A stretch of DNA of 64,000 bases from Gammaproteobacteria bacterium. Its GTDB lineage: Bacteria > Pseudomonadota > Gammaproteobacteria > Pseudomonadales > Cellvibrionaceae. Both the position numbers and the translations under genes were made by a program. The notes below the pieces were generated by a model that was given only the letters and a program-made list of their open reading frames with translations, did not search any database and had not been told where the DNA came from. Shown here piece by piece: positions 34,682 through 42,351 of this stretch. The stretch's first letter is position 1, and every line of letters starts with the position of its first letter. The stretch covers positions 1-64,000 of the forward strand of contig JAGKWO010000015.1 in the NCBI GenBank assembly GCA_021151835.1. The letters run 5' to 3'.

Positions 34682-35845
34682 ATGAACGAAACTATTTTTA
34701 ATATTCACGACCTGGTCCTGATGATGACCGCCGTGCAATGTGCCTGCTTCGCAGTGCTGCTACTTGTCACGAATCCCCCACAAAATAAAAGCAATTATTT
34801 CCTGGCGGCGTTTTTGCTCGCCCATGCCTTTATCCCCATCCATGAACTGGTGCTGTGGGGTGCCGATTTCAAAATGATCGCGCTCGATAATTATCCGCGT
34901 TTGTTTTTGTGGATTGGCTTTGGTTATTACGTGGATGCGGTATTGCTGTACCTCTATATCAAATCCCTGGTGTACCAGGATTTCACCCTGCGCAAACGCG
35001 ACGCCCTGCATTTGATTCCACTCGGGTGCTTTGCCTTGTTCCTCGGCCTCACTTTTTATAATCACAGCCTGCAAGAACGCATCATGCTGATTGATGATGA
35101 TATTTACATGTACAGCCCGGCTTATTTAATTGTGGATTTCTTATGCAAAGCCGCGCGTATCGGTTATTGCGTTGCGTGTTTGTGGCTGATTGCAAAATAT
35201 CGCGATCAATTAAAAACCACCCACTCCAATATTGAGCGAGTGGATATTCGCTGGCTGGTATCGTTAGTGATCGGCTTCCTGATTATTGTGGTGACCGAAG
35301 CCTCACTTGCCTGTGCAAAAATCCTGCATCTGTTTATCGGTTTCCATCCGCACTGGTTCGAAATTATTGGCCTCACCGGTTACTACGTGGTGTTTGTGCT
35401 GGTGCTCGCACTGGTATTTACCAGCATGCGTTACTTTTCCGGCTTTATCGCCGTTAATCAAAAAGACCAGCATAAAAAACCGGTCGAAGAAAAATTGCTC
35501 AACACTGGCTTCGCCGAGCGCATCGACGCCGCCATGCGCGAACATAAACCCCACCTGCAACCGGATTTGACATTGGATATGCTGGCGGAAACCCTGGATA
35601 TTCCCGCGCGCGATTTATCGCTGGTATTCAATCGCCATTTCGATAGCAACTTCTACGAATTTATTAACCGCTATCGCATCGAGGAAGCACAAAAAATGCT
35701 CGCCGATCCAAAGCATAAAACCAAAACCATCACCCACATTTACCTGGATGCGGGCTTTAACAGCAAATCGGTATTCAATACATTCTTCAAGAAACACGTC
35801 GGCCAAACGCCTTCGGAATATCGTCAGGCACATTTGCCGCAGTAG
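34682..35845 (+). CDS. Membrane-bound AraC family transcriptional regulator
   Basis: 387 residues. The first 250 residues are hydrophobic with about seven membrane helices (for example VLMMTAVQCACFAVLLLV, YPRLFLWIGFGYYVDAVLLYLYI, WLVSLVIGFLIIVVTEASL). The C-terminal 110 residues are a double helix-turn-helix AraC domain (LTLDMLAETLDIPARDLSLVFNRHFDSNFYEFINRYRIEEAQ ... FNSKSVFNTFFKKHVGQTPSEYR). This layout places DNA binding at the inner membrane and suggests sensing of a membrane or periplasmic signal. It is divergent from the GH5 gene and inside the glucanase locus, so regulation of these enzymes by glucan breakdown products is likely. Confidence 0.88.
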   Translation: MNETIFNIHDLVLMMTAVQCACFAVLLLVTNPPQNKSNYFLAAFLLAHAFIPIHELVLWGADFKMIALDNYPRLFLWIGFGYYVDAVLLYLYIKSLVYQDFTLRKRDALHLIPLGCFALFLGLTFYNHSLQERIMLIDDDIYMYSPAYLIVDFLCKAARIGYCVACLWLIAKYRDQLKTTHSNIERVDIRWLVSLVIGFLIIVVTEASLACAKILHLFIGFHPHWFEIIGLTGYYVVFVLVLALVFTSMRYFSGFIAVNQKDQHKKPVEEKLLNTGFAERIDAAMREHKPHLQPDLTLDMLAETLDIPARDLSLVFNRHFDSNFYEFINRYRIEEAQKMLADPKHKTKTITHIYLDAGFNSKSVFNTFFKKHVGQTPSEYRQAHLPQ

Positions 35846-35918
35846 CGGTAGATGTTAAAAAAATCGCTTTTTTCTGGGGAGTCGTGAGGCCCACCTCAAC
35901 CTGCAAAAATGCTCACAC

Positions 35919-35951
35919 TGTAGGTTGCCGGTGAGGAACGAACCGCAACAT
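35919..35951 (+). repeat. REP/MITE-like repeat, copy 1
   Basis: 33-base element beginning TGTAGGTTG and containing GGTGAGGAACGAACCGCAACA. Copy 2 (36037-36069) is its reverse complement with about one mismatch; copy 3 at 36100-36137 is diverged. Confidence 0.75.
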
Positions 35952-36036
35952 TCGTGCTCACAGATGGCACCGTTTATGAATAAAAAATCAATTAACAGCT
36001 CACGTATTTTGGTTTAGCGGTTGCGGAGGCATGATC

Positions 36037-36069
36037 ATGTTGCGGTTCGTTCCTCACCAGCAACCTACG
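36037..36069 (-). repeat. REP/MITE-like repeat, copy 2 (inverted)
   Basis: Reverse complement of copy 1, with about one mismatch. Copies 1 and 2 enclose about 85 bases and could fold into a long stem-loop. Confidence 0.75.
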
Positions 36070-36099
36070 AAGCACCTTGCATCAAATTACGCGCGAAAT

Positions 36100-36137
36100 T
36101 GTAGGTTGTGGTGGGCTGAGCTTGCGAACCGTAACAT
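36100..36137 (+). repeat. REP/MITE-like repeat, copy 3 (diverged)
   Basis: Starts TGTAGGTTG like copy 1 and ends GAACCGTAACAT, but with several changes and a small insertion in the middle (GGGCTGAGCTTGC). Confidence 0.6.
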
Positions 36138-36174
36138 GACAAAATTTCCAGGAAAATAATATCCCAAACCAAAT

Positions 36175-36212
36175 AAAAAACCGCACGAAATGAGTTTTCG
36201 CGCGGTTTTTTT
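36175..36212. terminator. Bidirectional terminator after the GH16-GH128 gene
   Basis: AAAAAACCGCACGAAA and TTTTCGCGCGGTTTTTT arms with a short TGAG loop and one mismatch. It lies 24 bases past the stop at 36236 on the minus strand; A and T runs on both sides allow use in either direction. Confidence 0.9.
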
Positions 36213-36235
36213 TACAGCACTGACGTTATTGCAGA

Positions 36236-39200
36236 TTAATAAACTTCAAAATCCCACAATGAAATTCCGTAACCGCTAGCGCGGGTTACACCGAGGATAC
36301 GCACATAACGACCAGTGCCGGAGACCACCTGGTCATCCACACCACCGTCGCTATTTGCTTCGGATTTTATTGTGGTCCAATTAGTCGCATCGTTAGACAC
36401 CTGGATGTTATAGGCTTTGGCGTAGGCACCTTCCCATTTCAGAAATACGCGCGAAATGGTTTTGCTGCTGCCAAGATCCACGTAAATCCATTGGTTATCA
36501 ATAAATTGGCTGGCCCAACGCGTACCCGTATTGCCATCGACAGCTTGTGGTGCCGAGTTACCACCCCACTCGTCTGATGAGGCAACAGCCGGGCGATTCA
36601 ATGCGAGATTTACAGTGCCTGCCACGCTGCTAACAACAGAACTACTCGCTGCACTACTTGAGCTTTTTGATGAACTCGAAGTAACAGCAATATTATTCAC
36701 CTGGAAGTCATACAGCGAATAACCATAACCAGTGCCACGCTCTGTACCATACACACGCACATAGCGACCAGTGCCGGAAACATTTACTACTTCACGGCCA
36801 CCAATACCTGTGGTTGTTTGGTAAATGGTTGTCCAGCTCGCACCATTGGTTGATGTCTGGATTGAATAACTTTTTCCGTAGGCTGATTCCCATTGCAGCA
36901 CAATTTGGTTGAAGCTGTGGCTTGCGCCCAGGTCCACCATAATCCATTGCGGATCAGCTGAAATACTTGCCCAGCGGGTCGTGGTGCTCGCGTCGGTTGC
37001 ATTACCTGCAATCCATGCCTCGCCTTCAGTGGTTGATGCAACTGTTGGGCGATTCAACGCAAGGTTTCCCAACGGAGTTACCACAACACTGCTGGAGGAA
37101 CTCGCAACTGATGATGACGATTTGGAAGAGCTCACAACAGAACTTGATGAACTTTTTACTGATGAGCTGCTCGAATTTTTACTCGATGAACTGATAGTAA
37201 CACTGCTCGAACTTCTGCTTGATGAGCTGATGACAACACTGCTGGAACTTCTTGATGAAGATGTTGCAACGCTGGAACTGCTTGCCGAAGCAACCGTGAA
37301 TTTCAGCCAGTTCACATGAATCGCCTGGTTAAATACCAAACGCAATTTGTGTGCGCCCGCCGTTAAGGCGAGTTGTGAATTTACGGTAGCCCAGGTTTGC
37401 AATCCGCCGGTTGATGAAACATTGATTACCGCTTTTTGCACACCATCCACCAGCACATTGATAGTGCCTGATGCTTCACTCGCCACACGCAAATTCAAAT
37501 CATAATTTGCGGCAGAACCAGTCACGTTGTATTCCACCCACTCACCGGCAGCCACATCACTCAGGTTAAGGAAACCGGAAACATCTTTGGTTTCTTCTAC
37601 ACGAATGCCATTACGCGCTGCATAATTTTCTGCTTGCACCAACTTCGGTAATGTGTGGACGCTGCTATCACCATGCACTGGCATATTCACATAAATGTTG
37701 CCGAGTTCAGCCAATACGCCGGATTGACGATAATCAAATAAACCATTGAATGGATGACCATTGCGACGGCCGGTGAACCAGGCGTAGCGTTGCATATCTG
37801 CATTATTTTCAAATGAATCTACCACTTGAATCAGCATACGCTTTTGATCGTCCAGGGTTTTTACGGTTTCCCATGCAGAGAATTCCGTCATCCAGATTGG
37901 CTTGCCGTATTTTTTAAATTCATTCACGTACCACTCAACACCGTTAACATCCGGCATATAAGCGTGGATAGAAATTGCATCCACTTTACAGGTTGGGCAG
38001 AGCCGGAAGAAATCATCGAAATAATCGAACGGACTGTAATAGGTAGTACCATTTTCCGTTACGCAATTACCGCAATAGTTCATCGCCACGCTGACAATTT
38101 TCAAACCGAATTCATTAGCGATGGCTTCCAGGCGCGGCCATTGTGCAACCGCTTGCGATGGCGTCATGTTCGCTTGATCGATAAAGTTGGGTTCGTTAAA
38201 CGCAAGGATATATTTCACATCCGGATGCGCGGCGATATAGGCACGCATCGCCTGGTCGTTGAAATTTCCATTCCATGCCATGGGCACAAATTCAACACCG
38301 TATTGCTGGTAAACATCTTTCACTGCCAGGTCCGGACTGTGGCTCCAGTTGTACCACCAGCTAATGCCCTTGGAAATGACCGCCAGATCTTCTACCGAGT
38401 GGGTGCCGTAACCCAAACCGCGTTTTTTACTTTTGCCAGCTTTGCCGAAATCTTTATCAACAAAGATTACGGTTTTTGCCGTTGAACTCAATTCACCATC
38501 GCTCACGGTCAGCGTTACGTGATAGGAGCCTTCGCTGGTGTAAGTATGACTTGCAGTTGCGCCGGTACCGGTAGTGCCATCACCAAAATCCCAAGCGTAA
38601 GTTAATGCATCACCATTGACATCGACAGATTTGGTGCCATCGAAGGTAACAATTGCCGGTGCGATACCGCCCATGATGGATGTTTTTACCGCCGCAGAAG
38701 GCGCGCGATTTACAACGGTGCCATTAGTGCCTGGATCTTTCGCCGCTTGACCACCGGAGAGATAAACATCATCGATACTGATACCCGCCGTTTCACCACC
38801 ACCAAGCACTTGCAACAACTGGCGCACATCAAATAAATCCAGGTCTTTCGCAAGTTCACTCACCGGGATTTGGATTTCATGCCATTGGCCATCGCGTGCA
38901 AAACCGTAAGGATCGTTGCCGGCTTTGAAATTAATCCATTTCTGGCCGATGCCATTCAATGGCCCACTTTTGAATCCGATCTGGAAATCGCCGGTATGGG
39001 TAGTTTTTAACGAGAAATGCAATTTCGCGTTGGGATTATCAAACGCCGTGAGGTTAAAACCATCGCGCGCGGTCAAGCCCATTCCGTACCAGCCTTTGCC
39101 GGTAGATTTCAAATGCAATGCCGAATTGCCTTCTTTATTGGCACCGGTTTCCAGTGTGAGGGTGTTGTCCCACAGGAATAAATCGCCGCTCACACCAAAC

Positions 39201-40636
39201 GCAAATTCACCCGCGTTTTTGTGATCGGGTGTTTCAGTATAAATACCGAAGTTACCAAATTCAGGCGCTTGCAACGCGATGCTTTCGGTCAGATAAATAT
39301 TGTCGAAGGCAATTTCCATGGCGGCGGCTGGTGCCGGGCCAAATACGCTGAAAAATGTTTTGATGGTTTCAAAATCCAGGTTGCCAAATTTGCTCAGCGG
39401 AATTGCAACGTGATGCCAGTTGCCATCGCGCACCAATCCGTATTGATCGCCACCTTCATTGAAATCCACTTTGCCATCACCACCGGAAGTACTCGCCATA
39501 CCGATGCTGAAGCTGCTGGTGGAACTGGTTTTGATATCCAGGTGCAAATAGCCGTGTTTGTAGTTGCGCATGTTGTAGTCTTTGTGGACCAACCCCATGC
39601 CCCACCAGTTGCCCGGTGCAATCGAATACGCCAATGCACCGCTGCCTTCCGACGGTGTGGTGGCGATATTGGTCATATTGTTCCAAACGTAAAGGCTGGT
39701 GCGATCCCCCCAGTTCAACTCGTTCAATACCGGAGTGGTTTCTGTGCTTACACCGAAGTTGCCGCTGGGCAAATCATCGCTCGCCACCGTTAATTCGGTA
39801 TTGGCATTTGCATAGAGGCGAACGTAATCGATGTACATTTTTGCAGGAAATGGCGCGGTGATTTGCGCGGGGTCGGTGATCTCTACAAAATTAAACCCGC
39901 CCACAGCCAGGTTCAAAATAATGGAGGCCGGGTTATCGCGGAATTCCGACATGTTGGGATCGGTAATATCCATGGTGAAATACGGGTTGCCATCCACGCT
40001 GATGGTTACCTTACTGGGAGTCCAATCCAGTTTGTAGGTGTGGTAATCCTCGTAAAGGTTAACGGGCAATGTAGTCGATGCAGCGCTATCCGCTTGCAAC
40101 CAGTCGCTCCAGGTTCCCGACTCATGCCACCAGTGCATGGCGGCAGAAACAGATTTGTTTACCGTGCCATTGGCCTGGGCAGATTTATAACCGGCTTCAA
40201 GGATGTCCCACTCACCGGATTTCGGCCAGCCATCCAGGCCGAAGTTGGTACCGAGCATCCAGAATGCGGGCCATAAGCCGTTATCCAAACGCGGAATTTT
40301 GATGCGGGCTTCCAGGGTTCCGTATTTAAACGCAACACGTCCATTGGTATGCAAACGCGCGGAGGTAAATTGTTTGCCTTCATAAGCTTCGCGTTTGGCT
40401 TCGATGACGAGCTTGCCATCTTCGATGTAAGCATTTTCACTGCGCGCGGTGTAATACTGGAGTTCGCCGTTACCGTTGCCATCGCCGCCGACTTTGTAAG
40501 ACCAGGTTGAGTTATCGATTCGCGTTCCGTTGAATTCATCTGCCCAGATGGGCGTTTGTGCATAGCTATTGGCCGCTGCCAAACCAACACCCAGGGCAAA
40601 CATGCCCGGTGTTAATAACCGCAAGGGAGTTTTCAT
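36236..40636 (-). CDS. Secreted two-enzyme glucanase: GH16 + two ExoP-like CBM + PKD + GH128 + CBM6 + two CBM32
   Basis: 1466 residues. Signal peptide ends at SYAQ (about 27). Order: GH16 (28-285) with GEWDILEAG, Glu142, Asp144, Glu147; two related galactose-binding modules of ExoP/CBM type (about 290-460 and 465-640, each starting GNFG..TET); PKD domain (about 642-735, FDGTKSVDVNGDALTYAWDFGDG); GH128 (about 735-985) with acid/base Glu815 in FNEPN and nucleophile Glu918 in WMTEFS; CBM6 (about 995-1115, KLVQAENY); a 70-residue poly-Ser linker; CBM32 (about 1188-1310); Ser linker; CBM32 (about 1341-1466). GH16 and GH128 both cut beta-1,3-glucan internally, so one secreted chain would attack laminarin or curdlan at two points. 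All catalytic residues are present. Confidence 0.92.
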   Translation of the reverse strand: MKTPLRLLTPGMFALGVGLAAANSYAQTPIWADEFNGTRIDNSTWSYKVGGDGNGNGELQYYTARSENAYIEDGKLVIEAKREAYEGKQFTSARLHTNGRVAFKYGTLEARIKIPRLDNGLWPAFWMLGTNFGLDGWPKSGEWDILEAGYKSAQANGTVNKSVSAAMHWWHESGTWSDWLQADSAASTTLPVNLYEDYHTYKLDWTPSKVTISVDGNPYFTMDITDPNMSEFRDNPASIILNLAVGGFNFVEITDPAQITAPFPAKMYIDYVRLYANANTELTVASDDLPSGNFGVSTETTPVLNELNWGDRTSLYVWNNMTNIATTPSEGSGALAYSIAPGNWWGMGLVHKDYNMRNYKHGYLHLDIKTSSTSSFSIGMASTSGGDGKVDFNEGGDQYGLVRDGNWHHVAIPLSKFGNLDFETIKTFFSVFGPAPAAAMEIAFDNIYLTESIALQAPEFGNFGIYTETPDHKNAGEFAFGVSGDLFLWDNTLTLETGANKEGNSALHLKSTGKGWYGMGLTARDGFNLTAFDNPNAKLHFSLKTTHTGDFQIGFKSGPLNGIGQKWINFKAGNDPYGFARDGQWHEIQIPVSELAKDLDLFDVRQLLQVLGGGETAGISIDDVYLSGGQAAKDPGTNGTVVNRAPSAAVKTSIMGGIAPAIVTFDGTKSVDVNGDALTYAWDFGDGTTGTGATASHTYTSEGSYHVTLTVSDGELSSTAKTVIFVDKDFGKAGKSKKRGLGYGTHSVEDLAVISKGISWWYNWSHSPDLAVKDVYQQYGVEFVPMAWNGNFNDQAMRAYIAAHPDVKYILAFNEPNFIDQANMTPSQAVAQWPRLEAIANEFGLKIVSVAMNYCGNCVTENGTTYYSPFDYFDDFFRLCPTCKVDAISIHAYMPDVNGVEWYVNEFKKYGKPIWMTEFSAWETVKTLDDQKRMLIQVVDSFENNADMQRYAWFTGRRNGHPFNGLFDYRQSGVLAELGNIYVNMPVHGDSSVHTLPKLVQAENYAARNGIRVEETKDVSGFLNLSDVAAGEWVEYNVTGSAANYDLNLRVASEASGTINVLVDGVQKAVINVSSTGGLQTWATVNSQLALTAGAHKLRLVFNQAIHVNWLKFTVASASSSSVATSSSRSSSSVVISSSSRSSSSVTISSSSKNSSSSSVKSSSSSVVSSSKSSSSVASSSSSVVVTPLGNLALNRPTVASTTEGEAWIAGNATDASTTTRWASISADPQWIMVDLGASHSFNQIVLQWESAYGKSYSIQTSTNGASWTTIYQTTTGIGGREVVNVSGTGRYVRVYGTERGTGYGYSLYDFQVNNIAVTSSSSKSSSSAASSSVVSSVAGTVNLALNRPAVASSDEWGGNSAPQAVDGNTGTRWASQFIDNQWIYVDLGSSKTISRVFLKWEGAYAKAYNIQVSNDATNWTTIKSEANSDGGVDDQVVSGTGRYVRILGVTRASGYGISLWDFEVY

Positions 40637-40889
40637 GGTAATACCTGTTTATGGTTATTGGATTGCTTTTATTAGTGGTTCTCTCTGCTCGACTAACCGT
40701 TGATACAGTTAATTCGATAGCGGGAGTTTCCACCCGATTTCCACCACAGGCGTTCTATTGGAAGGATCGTTGAAATTATTTCAGGTTTGGCTGGTTTGCG
40801 GCATCCGAACCCCGCAAACCAGCCTTGTTATTCTTTCGGAAAAGCGTCCCACTTTATGCTTTTGCTATCCCGATCACGCCGTTTATTCC

Positions 40890-41834
40890 TTATCTGGACA
40901 ATTGCCAGGCGCGGTAAATGCTCCATCCCGCCATAAACACCAGCCATATCCCAACCCAGAACAAGCCGATTCCGATAACTTCGTTGCCAATCCGCAATGC
41001 GTCAACATGTCCTGGCGTCGCAGAGGTATCAACAACAATGGGCTTCAAGCGACTGACCAGTAACAAAGGAATCGCGATGCAAAAATTGATAATGGCTTCG
41101 ACAATCAGCGTCGGAACAGTCCAGTAACGGTAAAGCAGCTTCCAGATTCCGAATATCAGCGAAACAATCACCACCACCGATAGCAACGGAATCCATTGCT
41201 GCACCGGTTCGGCAAACGCGATTGTCAGGTTTGCCAGTTGCCCTGACGGAATCCACACAGCGTAATTCAACAACAACAGGAAAAATAAATCCGTCGCGAA
41301 GTCAACGCTCTGCTCACAAGCACTGATTCTCTGCCAGCCGCGAGTTACCGGTGGCAGCTTTTCGGGCGACCAACATTGATAGGGATCGAAATAAGGTTTG
41401 CCGCCCACTGGATTGCTGAGCAGGTAAAACACACCGGTCACCGAGGCGAACATAATCAGCGCCTTGGCGATAATGTCGTAGAAGAAATTGCCTATCGCCA
41501 AGCCGCCACTATTAAGCAAGTGAACGCCGAACTGAATCAGGGCGAGGATAAACACCAGGATCAATCCGTAATGCAGCGCCCTCTTATAAAGAGGGAAGAG
41601 TTCAGCGCTGACCAACTGCTGACCAGTCAAAAAGCTTCCGGCCACTTTTTGTGGATGGCCAAGCGCAACCAACACAGCCGATATCTCGGCATCAGTGGGC
41701 GCACGCCCCTGCTCTTCAGAAATAGCTTCAAGCTTATCGAGGATATTAGCGCGCAGCTCGCGGGTAATTTCATCGCGCCGGCTTTCCGGCAATGCTTGCG
41801 CTACTGCATTCATATAACGATCAATCAGGTCCAT
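40890..41834 (-). CDS. HAAS-domain membrane protein, PadR partner
   Basis: 314 residues. The N-terminal 75 residues form the soluble helical HAAS module (IDRYMNAVAQALPESRRDEITRELRANILDKLE ... VALGHPQKVAGSF), followed by about six membrane helices. HAAS proteins are encoded with PadR-like regulators and are thought to relay a membrane signal to them. It overlaps the PadR gene by 14 bases, so translation is coupled. The membrane part does not match a transporter I know. It is probably a sensor of envelope stress or a small molecule, but only the HAAS/PadR pairing supports this. Confidence 0.82.
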   Translation of the reverse strand: MDLIDRYMNAVAQALPESRRDEITRELRANILDKLEAISEEQGRAPTDAEISAVLVALGHPQKVAGSFLTGQQLVSAELFPLYKRALHYGLILVFILALIQFGVHLLNSGGLAIGNFFYDIIAKALIMFASVTGVFYLLSNPVGGKPYFDPYQCWSPEKLPPVTRGWQRISACEQSVDFATDLFFLLLLNYAVWIPSGQLANLTIAFAEPVQQWIPLLSVVVIVSLIFGIWKLLYRYWTVPTLIVEAIINFCIAIPLLLVSRLKPIVVDTSATPGHVDALRIGNEVIGIGLFWVGIWLVFMAGWSIYRAWQLSR

Positions 41835-42168
41835 TTCCAGCCTCCAGTATTTTGCTCACGTGATTGTTCAACTGCTGCCACTCGGCACTCAGGCTTTCCA
41901 GCAAACCCGCCCCTTCGGGGGATAACTGGTAATAGCGACGCTCACGCCCCTCCCCCTGTTGCCATTCACTGGTTAACAAACCCTGGTCAGCCAAACGGCG
42001 CACCAATGGGTAAAGCGTTCCTTCATCGATATCCAAACCAGCTTCTTGCAATTGCTTGCGCAAGGAATAGCCATAGTGTGGTTTCCGTAATGACCCCAAT
42101 ACTGCCAATACCAAAATCCCGCGCCGCAACTCCTGCCTGAGCTTTTCAAACTGTTCATCCGACATACT
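41821..42168 (-). CDS. PadR family transcriptional regulator
   Basis: 115 residues from the ATG at 42168 (GAGG six bases upstream); an ATG at 42177 is possible but lies in the operator. The winged helix contains LRRGILVLAVLGSLRKPHYGYSLRKQLQEAGLDIDEGTLYPLVRRLADQGLLTSEW, the standard PadR-subfamily-2 pattern, then a wing with GEGRERRYYQLSPEGAGLL. Short C-terminal helix for dimer formation. Two copies of a 19-base near-palindrome lie directly upstream, so the gene pair probably represses itself. It is followed by the HAAS membrane protein gene. Confidence 0.92.
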   Translation of the reverse strand, partial: SMSDEQFEKLRQELRRGILVLAVLGSLRKPHYGYSLRKQLQEAGLDIDEGTLYPLVRRLADQGLLTSEWQQGEGRERRYYQLSPEGAGLLESLSAEWQQLNNHVSKILEAGNGPD

Positions 42169-42178
42169 GTGCCTCATA

Positions 42179-42218
42179 TACTATGCAATACACAGTATTT
42201 ACTATGCGGTGCACAGTA
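42179..42218 (-). promoter_or_regulatory. Two-copy PadR operator
   Basis: TACTATGCAATACACAGTA (42179-42197) and TACTATGCGGTGCACAGTA (42200-42218). They share TACTATGC and CACAGTA ends and are 21 bases apart, two helical turns. The first copy ends 10 bases before the PadR start. Confidence 0.7.
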
Positions 42219-42288
42219 TAAATTTGCAAGGATTTTTTGGCGTATTTTTTGAGCAGCAGGCAAGTGATTGATATACAAGGGAATATAT

Positions 42289-42323
42289 GAAAAACCCGGA
42301 TTGGCTAGCCAACCCGGGTTTTC
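42289..42323 (-). terminator. Terminator of the TonB-dependent receptor at 42352
   Basis: Outer arms GAAAAACCCGG / CCCGGGTTTTC enclose a palindrome TTGGCTAGCCAA, giving one long stem. Followed on the minus strand by TATATTC. About 30 bases past the receptor stop. Confidence 0.8.
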
Positions 42324-42351
42324 ATAAAAGACGTTTTAGATGGGTAAAGGA

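Noticed and set aside
36640..37300. Repetitive DNA in the GH16-GH128 gene considered as a separate tandem repeat or mobile element
   Set aside because: It is in frame and encodes the poly-serine linkers between CBM modules; no independent structure is needed.
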